From Raphanus sativus (Eukaryota > Streptophyta > Magnoliopsida > Brassicales > Brassicaceae): a stretch of 64,000 nucleotides of DNA. Location of the stretch: positions 37,175,288 to 37,239,287 of the forward strand of contig NC_079519.1 in assembly GCF_000801105.2 (NCBI RefSeq). The letters run 5' to 3'. Both the position numbers and the translations under genes were made by a program. How positions within the stretch are numbered: the first letter of the stretch is position 1; the number at the start of each line of letters is the position of its first letter. The notes under the pieces were generated by a model. That model was not told where the DNA came from and ran no database searches. It worked only from the letters and a program-made list of their open reading frames with translations. Shown one piece after another: positions 12,829-23,328 of this stretch.

Positions 12829-13355
12829 GGCTTGCCTTTGTTTCCTCTCATGGACCATTCAGATTAAACCATCGATCCATTCCAGTTTTTGAATGGGACT
12901 AAAGTTTGAGTGAGATTTCTGTTGGATATAATAAATTTGTATTGGGCCTCAACCAAATAAAAAGGGCCCGGAATATGCTTATTATATTTGGGCCAATTTG
13001 ATAGGATGATTGAAAAAAAGAACATGTATAAGTTAACGTTTATAGTTAGTTATACTCGTTTCACTACAAAAACCCAACGAGGATGCCCTTGTTAGCTCCC
13101 TACGCCTCTCCCTCGAATGATTTCAAGCTTGTAAGAAGTAAAGTAGTAATTATACTAAGATGACATATAAAAAGAAAAGACAGCCACAAGTTTTCTACTA
13201 AAATCAACCCGGAGAGAGAGACGAAAACAGTAACGTTGATCTCGAAGATCTTTTTATTCCACTGATGAACATTTTGGGTTTTACCTAGCAAAATTAGTCC
13301 ACAGGAAATATATAATAATGATACATCATAGTAAACGACAATGTCGTCGTCATCA
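12829..13355. other. Convergent 3' flanks
   Basis: The sequence between the stop codons of the SAC6-like gene (+) and the RNA-binding protein gene (-). It is AT-rich and probably holds both 3' UTRs. Nothing else is recognised. Confidence 0.6.
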
Positions 13356-14054
13356 TCATCGCCTAGACCTCGGCTCAGCTCTTCGAGCCTCTTCACGAGT
13401 AGTTGGAAATAGCTCCACGTACCTTGGACCAATGGACATTTTGTCCTTAGCCATGGCCCTTCTTGCCTCCTCAGCTGTCTCAAACTCAACATAGGCCTCA
13501 CCCGTGGCTTTACCATCAGGTCGACACACAACATGTACCCTTCCTTCAATAACCTTGTACCCGCTGAAAAACTCAATGATTTGAGGCTTGTTGGCAGAGT
13601 AGGGGAGGCCCCGCATCTTCAAAACCTCAGTGTACTCGAGCTTCTCTTTCTCGCAAAACCTCTGTTGTGCTCTAGCGGGAGGAGGAGGGCTAAGATTGTA
13701 TTCAGATGCTGCGCCCTCCTCAGCGGCAACCGCGTTGTAGTAATCCTGCTTATAGCATCGGAAAACTTCGACGTATCTCCTACCCATATTCTGCCTGTCC
13801 CTCTGGAGTGCAATCTCGACTTGCATTGGACCAGCAAAGACGACAAAGGCCTCCCCGGAGAATTTGCCGTTTTTGGTGACGAGCAAGACATCGACAATGT
13901 TGAGGCCGGTAAAGAAGTTGAAGATGTCCATGTCAGCGCAGTTGAAGGGAAGACCACGGAGGCGAACCACAGGGAATGTGCCAACTGCCAAGTAGGAGGG
14001 ATTTGATTGCATCATTCTTTGTCTCTTTGAGCCCACCCCGCTCCCAAACATCAT
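13356..14054 (-). CDS. hnRNP H/F-like RNA-binding protein with two qRRMs (At5g66010-like)
   Basis: A single uninterrupted ORF of 232 aa, starting MMFGSGVGSKRQRMMQSNPS. The first RRM spans roughly residues 27-105 (FPVVRLRGLPFNCADMDIF, GEAFVVFAGPMQVEIAL, RRYVEVFRC). The second spans roughly 140-225 (EVLKMRGLPYSANKPQIIEF, GEAYVEFETAEEARRAM, PRYVELFPTT). The RLRGLPF and KMRGLPY RNP2 positions are typical of quasi-RRMs, which bind G-rich RNA and act in splicing and mRNA handling. The short Arg-rich end (RRAEPRSRR) completes it. The leader probably extends to about 14.5 kb. The adjacent convergent SAC6-like gene agrees with the Arabidopsis order. Confidence 0.9.
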   Translation of the reverse strand: MMFGSGVGSKRQRMMQSNPSYLAVGTFPVVRLRGLPFNCADMDIFNFFTGLNIVDVLLVTKNGKFSGEAFVVFAGPMQVEIALQRDRQNMGRRYVEVFRCYKQDYYNAVAAEEGAASEYNLSPPPPARAQQRFCEKEKLEYTEVLKMRGLPYSANKPQIIEFFSGYKVIEGRVHVVCRPDGKATGEAYVEFETAEEARRAMAKDKMSIGPRYVELFPTTREEARRAEPRSRR

Positions 14055-15476
14055 GCCCCTTCAAATTATCAAACCAACCCAAAAAGAAAAGATCCCCACA
14101 CTCAACCACAGCCTTTCCCTTTCATTTGTCTACTACTACAACTCTTTATCTCTACACAACATATCCATCATAACACCCTCCTAACAAATTCTTCCCTTTA
14201 CACCACTATCTATTCTCCCACTATCAAAAACATAAGATAACACTTTTTTGCCACGAACCATAATCAATTAAAAAGACACCTAACTATACATTCTCAACCG
14301 TCCACAAGATTCCCGCCGATACAAAGAAAAAAAATCGATTCATGCCAATCAGGCATCAGTTTTTCAACAGGAAAATTGAATCGATTGCACCGAAAATGAG
14401 AATAGATTTCGAACGTAAGAATACATACCCTCTAGATGATCCGTACATGACCTCTGCTCTTCCCTCAACCTCGATTCTTGTTGGTTCGTCGTCAATACAA
14501 AATAAATCCACTCAAGTCGTCGCCATGAAACAGCCCTAGATAATATCCTCGACGACGGAAATTCTGGGCCCATTATAACGGCCCAATGCACTTATCAGGC
14601 CCATACTTATCCTAACCGTCTAATATTGTTGTGCCTGAGAACTACTACTACTCTCTTGCATCATTACCAATTCATTGACTGATAGTTTTGTTGCAAAGTG
14701 GTTTCACTACAAGTCTCAGCGCAAGTCTCTGACAAACAAATTTGCTACTAAGCTGCTCTAAATTATACTGGTTGATTTGGATACTCTGAACTTGGACTGT
14801 TGATTCCTCAGTATACTTGTATGCTAAATAATTCTCCTTTTCAAATAGTTTATAGATCGACTAATAGTATCATTTATCATTTATTAATCTGAGGGAAAAC
14901 GACAACTTTCATTTCGCTCACGCAAATGAACATAAATATCCTTTGATTTTCTTTTCATTTTTTACTTATACTACTAACCATGTGATTCAAGTACACTATA
15001 GAAACAACGGACACATGTTATCTTGGCTTAACCAATTTATCTTTCTGTTAATTAGTTATGAGCTGTTCGATGGTCTGTGGCAAAAAAAAAAAGAGCTGTT
15101 CGATGGAATAATTTTTTATAAAAAAAAAATAATAATAAAACGTATAGGAAATGAGGGGAGGAGGACAAGTGTGTAGAAATGTATTAAGTTTACTGAAATA
15201 ATTGAAAATGTGCATGTAGGAAGTATGCAGCCCGCTGCCCGCGCAGTACGTTTCTTTCTGTGCCCAGCTTTCAACACGCCTCTCCTACTTTGGACTCTCT
15301 CTACGGCCCCTTCTCACTTCTAGAAATAGACCAACAAAAAAATGCAGAAGGAAAAAAAAAAAGCAGAAGGAGACTTGGATACTTGTGTCTTTCTCTGTTT
15401 CTTTAATTTATATGGCAAACACAAGCACTCAAAAGTATAAACATATCAATCAGATACAACCAACTCCGTTTGATTT
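14055..15476. other. Intergenic / 5' leader of RNA-binding protein
   Basis: The first ~500 bp is probably the minus-strand gene's 5' UTR and promoter; the rest is AT-rich. Arabidopsis has further genes between At5g66010 and At5g65980, but I see no trace of them here, so they appear lost or moved in this lineage. Confidence 0.5.
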
Positions 15477-17286
15477 TTAGGAGAGGATGGAGAGGAATAT
15501 AGTTGACCACATGGTGAGTGCTAAGGATGCAACCAGGTAGGTCCACAGAAAGATGACTGAACACTCATCTTGAGCCACGTCAAACAGCTGTGCCATTGTA
15601 CCTGCAATCCACAACAAAAATGATTGGTGTTCATATTATCCCCCTCTATTTATATTAGCTAGACAGATAACAATAAATTTCAAAAAAAAAAGTTACTGAT
15701 ATTCATAGCAGGCGGCAGTGTGAACTGAAGCATGAGAACGTAGCGGAAGAGAGGGTCCGGAGGAAGATAGCCTAAACTCCATGCTAACTGTACCACCCCT
15801 ACCCCCACCACTGGAAGGATGATATACCTCACACAGATCACTCCTACAATCACTGAGGTTTTCACGGCTGAGGAACGCAAACCCTGAATCAGGTTTCCCC
15901 CCAGTATGAGTGTGATGCAAGGTATTGTGCCCTCCCTGCCAAAATCAACTTATTAGTCCCGCCAAGTCGTGATGCATGTTTCCATATCTAAAAAACGTGC
16001 TCGCTCGCAAGCAAGTTCATACCCTAGTAGTTTCACTGAATCTTGGATGACTCGCAACGGCGCATTCTCCCCTATTATAAGATTCCTCAGCCAATTGGTT
16101 GCTCCGAAGACGAAACCAAGAATCTGAATGCAACAGAAAACAGATGAAATCATGTATTAGAGAAATGAAATCATGTATTCTTTTTTATGTTAAAACTTAC
16201 GGCACCAATAGTGGGTGGGGCGAAGAGTTCCTCAAGAATCTGATGGAGCAAGTCCTTGATGTATGTCCTGGTAGACATCTTTTCTTTCCCTTGAATTTCA
16301 AGGTCTTGATTTTGTTGCGGCTTCAGGAGAAGACTGCGGGGATCAGAGTCGATGTCCTTGTTGGCAGACTTGACCAAGCCGGCGCCTGCAAGAGCTTTGA
16401 ACTGTGTAGCAGAGCTTCTCACCAGTTGGTAACTGTATGTCCAAATATAGAAACCCCCGAGCTGCATGAGAACCCCAAAAAAATAAAAAAAAAGTAAGTC
16501 ACGATTAGTTACAGAACTCTGAGCAGAGAAGATGATATATGTTTGTTTTGACTTTACGGCCATAGAGAAAGATGCGTAGGATAGTCCAATGGATCTGCAA
16601 ACACTTCGATTCCCAAAAGGACTGCCTTCCTCATCACAAATGGCAGGGACCAAAATAATCATAAGGTTTCCCATATTGCCTATACAATACCATTCATGTT
16701 AGATTTCATATGAATCTGCTTTGATATTGATTTCGAGGAAGTATATAATGTTACCTGAGGCACATGTAGCGATTATGAGACCATGAAGTTGAGGTTTGGG
16801 ATTCAGCAGTTTCACAACCAACCATCCAAGAATGCCTCCTACTAGAAATGTGATTCCAACATTTATGGGCATGAACCACCTGAAAAGTTGATTTTGTTTG
16901 AAATCAAATCAAACCATAATTATAGGTCTCTCGAAAAGAAGGGTGGTGCCGTGCCGTGCCGTACGTACCATGAAATAATATCCTGCAATGTTACAGTCTG
17001 GGCAAGATTGGCAAACATGATGCAGGGGGTGAAGACCACGAAGACGAGCTGCAAAGGATATATAATAAAAATATCTTCATTAGTTATTAATTACTACATG
17101 AGTGGTCACAGAAAAAAGAGCAGAGATATGCATGGAGCCTGGAGGTTGTACCTTGTTCACGGATCTTCGGGTGTCAGCGGAGAGAAGAGAGCAGTAATCA
17201 GTTGCCAAGAAAGCACCAAGGACACTGATTAGGAGAACTTGAACGATTGGCATTGAAGCCACCTCTAATAACTCTAAGAAACCCAT
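15477..17286 (-). CDS. PILS7: PIN-LIKES auxin transport facilitator (PILS7-type, At5g65980-like)
   Basis: Eight minus-strand exons keep frame from MGFLELLEVASMPIVQVLLI to TAA at 15479-15477. The N-terminal half has five hydrophobic spans (LLISVLGAFLA, LVFVVFTPCIMFANLA, WFMPINVGITFLVGGILGWL, LHGLIIATCAS, GNMGNLMIILVPAIC with the family's GN-NLP-type loop). A hydrophilic central loop of about 70 residues follows (KSANKDIDSDPRSLLLKP). Five more spans end in FLWTYLVASLALTMW. PILS proteins lie in the ER membrane and hold auxin there, lowering nuclear auxin signalling. The exon split inside LLG-EGTIPCITL uses a GG|GT donor and is in phase. The frame is intact. Assignment to PILS7 rather than another PILS rests on the neighbouring genes. 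Confidence 0.9.
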
Positions 17287-18708
17287 CCCTAAATTTTTGT
17301 TGTTGTTGATTTCTTGCAGCAGAAGGAAAACAAGCGATGTAAGATAAAAGTTGATATTTCTGTCTGTCTTTGTAGAATGGTGGACAGAGAGAGAGATAAT
17401 AGGTATAACTATATATTAAACAGAGGAGCGGGGGTACATAAAGAAGATGAGTCCAACTTTTCAGCAGGAGGAGAAGGCATACCAAAAAAAAAAGGATTAC
17501 AAAGAACAAGTTGGCTTCTGGGTAATGCTGCCTTCAAATGGTGCATATCACATGTGGAGTATCAAAATTTGAGGATATAAAGGGACTAGAGGCTTTTGGG
17601 ATCCTCTCAGGTTAATGTTGACAGAATCAATGCAAGATGCGTCATTGTTTAGTTGCTGCTCCCCCGTACATATATAAAAACAAATTGTATTGTCTTCTTC
17701 CCACCATTTTACTTTGTGGTGTGGAGTATAAACTAACATTTTCCTGAGATTGTCAAGTTTGACCTATTAATCATATCAACATTTGTTTATAATATCTCAA
17801 TATAAAATATATGAAAGTCATCCTTCAATCTCCAATGCCAAGTCCAAGGTAGGGTCCAGCCATTAATGATATCCAACGTTAGGTGTGATAAAGTGAAGAA
17901 CGAACGATGTGTCTTCTTACTCTTGTCTTTTGTTTTAAAAAAAAATTAACATGTATGATATGGAGGCAGAGCTAATACTTCTAGGATTCATTACCTTGTT
18001 ACTCAGAGCTCACCTTTGAGAGCAGTTATATTCTCAAGATTTGCATCGTTGAAAAGGCTCGAGCATCTATGTTACCTTGTTCAGCTCATTATACTCTGTA
18101 CGAAGACAGGACCAATCGCAGACATATAGTTTCTGCCACTACCTCGATGGGGTCATCGCAGACATATAGCTTCCCTTTCAATGAACTTTGCCATATGTGA
18201 TCTCTTTCGTGTTGCCACTCATATCTGTCACCGGGTTTGCATCTGCTGCACATCCTATTGTTCTTCATAGCTGTCCTTCACATCCTCTATAGTTGATGCT
18301 TGGCAGACTCAAGGTACAACAATCCTGAATACCTTTCCCCAAAGCCCTCGTTTCCTAGCTATATTCATAGTTCACTGCAACTGCAGATCCATGGCTGATG
18401 ATTACGAGCTATCAGTCGGTAACCAGCAAAGTCAGCCGGAGATCAGCCCACAGAGAATATGATTGCCTTGCCTGTGTTACCATTTACCAACTATGATGTC
18501 TGTATAAGGTTATATTATCTAGAGCTCCAAGACTACATTACACATCAAGAGAAAAAGTAATGAATTACATAACATGTCGGCTTCACATAGGTAGTATTAG
18601 TGCCAGAGTCTGTCACAAAGCATGAAACGAATGATTACAAAAAAAAAGGTTTTATAAAGCAAAGGATTACACTGTGGTTCATGCTGATCTTCAGAAATAT
18701 AAACGGGT
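17287..18708. other. Intergenic, no gene seen
   Basis: The PILS7 promoter side and the 3' flank of the p34-like gene. The phrase CGCAGACATATAG occurs twice near 18118 and 18156, a small local duplication. No coding similarity is recognised; the MLO gene expected from Arabidopsis order is absent. Confidence 0.5.
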
Positions 18709-20152
18709 TCATTCAGATTCTTCCTCATTATCACTGTCGTCGCCTCCAAACATAGAAGCCATTTTCATCGCTAGATTTGCAGCTATTTCCCTCCTCTGGA
18801 AATCAGGCATGAGCCGCAAGTTGTCACGGATGTTCCCTATTTCTGACATCAACTGTTCCACGTCTTCCGACTCATAAAATTTGTCGTGTTCTGTGCCCAA
18901 AGGTATCTCATCTGTTGTTACTACTGCTCTGTCAGTCTCACTCTGTGTCCCTGAAGACCGCAGCTCTACTTCCTTTGGATTCACCATATTATTTTCTACC
19001 TCCCGTGAGGTGGATCCGCCAGCATCTGCGTATGAATGAGATTCACTTGCGGAAACCCATCTCTCATCGATATTTTCCCATGGATCGGCTGAGCCTGATG
19101 ATAGGACTTCATACTCCAATTCATATTCAGATTCTTCTTCTGACAACTCTGACAAGGAAGATGGAATCAAAATAAGTGCAAGGGGGAACCCTAACCTAAT
19201 ATTATATGGGAAAAGAAAACAGGAAGGAGTAAATAATAATAACCTTCACCATGAGGTAACACGGGTTCATTTATCTTATCACCCGATTTGAGAATCATTC
19301 CAGGCCACATATGTGCCGAAAGAGCACCAAACAGACGTTCAACCCCTTGAGAATCCCCATCGACTGATAAACCTACAAAGGAGCAACCCCAGAGAGTCCA
19401 TTAATTCTCTGATCATATCATTTTATAGCTACCCATAGAATGTGAAATTCTTCACAAGTTCAATGCATGCTATGTTTTCGTAGTTGTAATGAAAACCAGC
19501 ATACTGCAGCAGTCCTGGTTGCTACATGAAGGAAGGAAGGAAGGGATTGTGTGAGCTTACACTTGTCAAAATCAGGATTAGATGCACAAGCCTCAATGAA
19601 CTCGATGTTGTTGTCGCGGCACCACTCAAGACAAGTTCCCCTGATATCCACTGATGTATCGTCGTCGCTCCCCAACAAGCTACTTCCTTCACTTTGGGAG
19701 ATGCCAAACTCATCATACAGATCTGTAGAGGAGGAGTCAGTTGCTTTCAAAAGACGTCTTCTATATTCATCATGAGCAGGGTGATGAGGGACAAGATCTA
19801 CTTTGTTCCCAATGCACAACAATATATCAAAACTGTTGATGTCTGGAGCATGAGAAACCCAGTCTTGAAGAGCAACAAGAGTTGACAGCTGCAAAAAAAA
19901 AAGAACAAAAGGGGTTATTATGTAAGGTGAGAGAACAAGGAGGGGCGAATCTCATCTCAAACCTGAGTCAAGTCGAAGACCAAAACTAACGCCACAAGTG
20001 GATGTGAGTGAGGGAGAGAGTAGTCATCGGAAATATGTGATATCCAAACAGATACATCCGCAGAGTAATACTTGGTGTTTATCGTCCAGCTGGTTGGTCA
20101 CCACACAAAAGTAGTTCACTAAGTTAAGAAAGTCTTCAGGAAATGGATTTGG

Positions 20153-20184
<32 letters not shown>

Positions 20185-20403
20185 TACAACACATTCTTAC
20201 TCATGAACTTCGGTTTGAGATGATGAATCCTCAAAATCGACAGAGAGCAATCCTGTGAATAAAAACAAATTGATACAGAGACCCTTAGACCAGATCAGAA
20301 AAAGCTACACAAAAGAAAGAAGGCACGTACGCGAGAGAAGGGTGCGCTTGCCGACACCAGAGGAACCGACGACGAAGACTCCCGGTCTGCCTACTTCCTC
20401 CAT
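18709..20403 (-). CDS. Rab-like GTPase, alpha/gamma-adaptin-binding p34 (AAGAB) family, At5g65960-like
   Basis: Minus-strand exons run from MEEVGRPGVFVVGSSGVGKR at 20403 to TGA after SDNEEESE at 18709. The P-loop is GSSGVGKRT, and the G4 motif GNKVDLVPHHP is the hallmark of the AAGAB/Irc6 group. The middle exons carry TINTKYYSADVSVWISH and VALVLVFDLTQ. The C-terminal third is acidic and low-complexity. An amphipathic segment close to the end (EDVEQLMSEIGNIRDNLR) is in the place of the helical tail of p34 proteins. AAGAB acts as a chaperone in assembly of AP-1 and AP-2 adaptor complexes in animals; a similar role in plants is inference. Its start lies about 340 bp from the diverging CHY1 relic, so they may have shared a promoter. 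Confidence 0.85.
20153..20183. repeat. (ATT)n microsatellite
   Basis: About ten ATT units in an intron of the p34-like gene. Confidence 0.9.
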
Positions 20404-20779
20404 CAATGTCTCCTTCTAGTTCTCAGAATCCTCTTCCATCTGATCGAAACCGTGATGCAGTTTCAGATTCAAGCTTAGAAGAGGTGAAACAATCACAAGG
20501 CAAAACCCAATCAATCAGGCCCAGAGATTTTTTTTTGTCATCCGGCCCATATATAATTTTAGATATTCTTAAAACACTTTTATAATGCCCAACAACACAA
20601 AGGCCCAATAATATCAAGACCACCCACCAATAAAATAAGCTGCTGCTGCTGCTGTACAATTTTCGAAAAAGCTCGAGAATGGTTTCTCTCTCGGAGACGG
20701 ACTCTCCGGTCTTCCTCTTTTCTTCTTCTTTTAACCAACACAGATGACGATCAAGTCCTCCCTCACCGAATCAATTTTT

Positions 20780-21700
20780 ATCACATGTTTTGGTGGAAGA
20801 GATATCTCAAGTGTTAGAATCTTAGACACTGCAGCTGAATGCCCTGTCCGAATCTTCCTCCCTATTGCGCAATTAGCTTCGTCATGACTCTAGATCTCTC
20901 GTTTGCTGCAACTTTTCCGGATCCTAGTGTGAAACTTGTTATCTTTAAAGGTAATTACGATCCTTTATCTCTTCCGTTTGCACACACAGTGGAATAGTTG
21001 CACTTGTGAGTTCGAAATAGTTGATATGTTGACTTGCGGATGTTGAGTTGACTAATATACCTTTGTTGATGCACCCTGCCGTCGTATATGCTGCTTATGA
21101 CTTAGGAGAGAGAGGCCATGCCACTGACAGAGCCGATGATTGGATCTCAGCCACCATTCAAGCTAGCATTGAAAAAGGATTCACGGGCAAGCCTTAAAAT
21201 GTCTCTTAGATCGGTTAGGTCAGAATGCATCACAGTATTCACATGCAGTGATGGAAAAGAGCTGAGTGTGTGTATAAATTTTCAGATAAGAGAAGGACGA
21301 TTGCAGGGGGTGGGACAGTGCCTTAGCCGTGAATATAGAATGGTGGTGATAAAGGGAGAAATGAGCAAAGATCTTGTGGAGGTTTTGTTTGCTTTCCCCT
21401 TTGAAACTGTCCTTGTTGCTAGAGACATAATCACAACAACGTGTCTTTCTTATGCAGGGGTGCAGAGCCATATTGATAGAGACAAAGATAAGAACCCAAA
21501 GGTTTTTATAACACAAGAAAATCTCTGTCCATTTATTACTTTGTGGTTGTCAGATAGATATACTGTATATACATAATGCCATGACCCTGAAATTACAGTG
21601 GAAGCCATGGGGACTGGAGGAGATGAAATAGAGGAGTATTTCAAGAGAGTGGAGGAAGAGGAAGATCTAAAGCTTCCAGGCACCAAGGGAAAACTTGCCT
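20780..21700 (+). pseudogene. CHY1: Decayed 3-hydroxyisobutyryl-CoA hydrolase (CHY1, At5g65940-like)
   Basis: Pieces of CHY1 occur in order but in shifting frames: SSVRIL near 20808, QLNALS, ISRLLQLF, DPSVKLVIFKG (ending at a GT donor near 20951), then after one intron DDWISATIQ, LALKKDSRASLKMSLRS, IREGRLQGVGQCLSREYRM, IKGEMSKDLVE, GCRAI, DRDKDKNPK, and EIEEYFKRVEEEEDLKLP. Intron borders between the last pieces are still GT-AG. CHY1 is a peroxisomal enzyme of valine catabolism. All the central exons carrying the crotonase active site (AFCAGGD, the MGAGAGVS loop and the following helices) are missing, and there are at least four frame breaks. This is a true pseudogene, not just a sequence error. 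Its place between the p34-like gene and ZWICHEL matches Arabidopsis. Confidence 0.85.
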
Positions 21701-22028
21701 GTGAAGTGGAGAAGGTGATGGTTGAAGTTGTGAAAAGGGGAAAAAAAATGTAACAACAACAAGAATGGATGCTTGTGTTGAATTGGCCTTGCAAACATAC
21801 ATGATACATGTAAATAATAATGCAAAACAGTCAAAAAGAAAAGAGATAATTATTGTAATGAGAGATGATGACACCAAAGCAGAGGAGACGTTGGGGTCAA
21901 AAACGGTTATCTCGAAATCAACGGCTAAGTCTATTTGTCATACGAAAAACCTTCCGAAAAACGAACACGAACACCCGAGAACCGAAGGAGCCGAGCAGCC
22001 GACCCTGGCCTTGGCCGTAGCCGCCGGG

Positions 22029-22366
22029 CGGCTAGCCCCGTGCTGGCCGTGGCCGCCGGTGGCTAGCGCCCGTGCTGGCCGTGGCCGCCGGGCGGCTAGC
22101 CCCGTGCTGGCCGTGGCCGCCGGCGGCTAGCGCCCGTGCTGGCCGTGGCCGCCGGGCGGCTAGCCCCGTGCTGGCCGTGGCCGCCGGCGGCTAGCGCCCG
22201 TGCTGGCCGTGGCCGCCGGGCGGCTAGCCCCGTGCTGGCCGTGGCCGCCGGCGGCTAGCGCCCGTGCTGGCCGTGGCCGCCGGGCGGCTAGCCCCGCGTT
22301 GGCCGTGGCCGCCGGCGGCTAGCGCCCGTGCTGGCCGTGGTCGCCGGGCGGCTAGCCCCGTGCTGG
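22029..22366. repeat. GC-rich ~64-bp minisatellite in the LTR
   Basis: About five copies of a ~64-bp unit made of two ~32-bp half-units, each containing CTGGCCGTGGCCGCCGG and GGCGGCTAGC. The half-units alternate between GCTAGCCCC and GCTAGCGCCC. Each centres on the near-palindrome GCCGCCGGCGGC. GC content is far above the rest of the window. Confidence 0.92.
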
Positions 22367-22885
22367 CTCGGGTCTTCGGATGACGATCTTTCGTACACGA
22401 ATCCCAGTCCCGGCCATCGGAAGTCTGTATTTTGAGTCTTTCCCAAGTCCTCGCAGGACGAATCATTGAGATTCCGCATACGAAACTCCGGTTCTTACTC
22501 CAATCTAGGATCGTCGGGAAAACTTCGGAAACTCGTAAGGTATCGACAGGAAGGAAGATCTTAAATTCTTCGTACGAAACAGCGATGGTTATCTTGAGAC
22601 ACCACTCGTCTCAACTCTACGAACGAATGAAGAACTTCCGGAGAGATCGTAGAAAACCACGGAAGTCCTGGAAACGGCCCGAAAGGGACCAAACACGATC
22701 GGACAGTCCGTTTACGATTATCTAAGATAGATACGACGATTTACGTTTATCTTTACATAACAAGATAAATGTTAAATTTCCGAAAGAATAAAATGTCAAG
22801 TTTCCCGAAAAACATGGAGGCCGACGAAAATGGAAGGAAGCCCGCCCTGCGGCCCAGAAGAAGGTTAGACCGTCATAAGGAGGAG

Positions 22886-22893
22886 TATATAAA
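22886..22893 (+). promoter_or_regulatory. TATA box of the Tat LTR
   Basis: TATATAAA in GC-balanced context within the LTR, about 380 bp before its end. This is the expected spacing for a long R-U5. Confidence 0.6.
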
Positions 22894-23328
22894 GGAGCTT
22901 TGGGAGAGGAAGAAAGGCAGAGCAAAAAATCTCAGAGAGAGAGCAAATCCGAAACTTAGGTACTTAGAGAATTCCTGCTAGCTTAGGACTTAGGGGTTAG
23001 ACTAGCGGAGCAAAGCTTAGAACGTTTTGTCTCCTTTATTTCCGTCGTTTTTCGCTTCAGCGTTTCTCTACTTCCCTTTTTCGGAAGAATATTGTACCAT
23101 CTATTCAATAAAACGCCTTAGTGCAATTTTTCCGCTACGTTGCTTTTTCTATCAATTTTGTTTGGTTATCGCAGAGAATCCGAGCCTTCAGGGAAAACTA
23201 GGTTTACTTAGTTTTCCTTCGATTAACTTAACTAAAATCGACAGTGCGAATTTCGGTTCCCACAGTTTGGCGCTAGAAGGAGGGGGGTCGGATTCTCTTA
23301 CTAAAAACCTACGATTGGTAACAACAGC

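Larger units (their letters stand above)
21892..23264 (+). repeat. Putative 5' LTR of the Tat element
   Basis: It begins TGGGGTCAAAAACGG and ends CCCACA just before the primer-binding-like site, about 1.37 kb. It holds a GC-rich minisatellite, a TATA box at 22886-22893 (AGTATATAAAGG) and an AATAAAA-type signal near 23106, giving a U3-R-U5 layout. With no second LTR to compare, the left border is inference. Confidence 0.6.

Noticed and set aside
13533..14006. 157-codon plus-strand ORF
   Set aside because: Antisense shadow of the RNA-binding protein gene, which has two clear RRMs on the minus strand.
20741..20805. True start codon and intact N-terminus for CHY1
   Set aside because: The ATG at 20741 leads into sequence without CHY1 similarity, and recognisable segments further on lie in different frames.
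21765..22466. Ala/Arg/Pro-rich ORFs on both strands
   Set aside because: They are translations of the GC-rich minisatellite, open in several frames because of composition.
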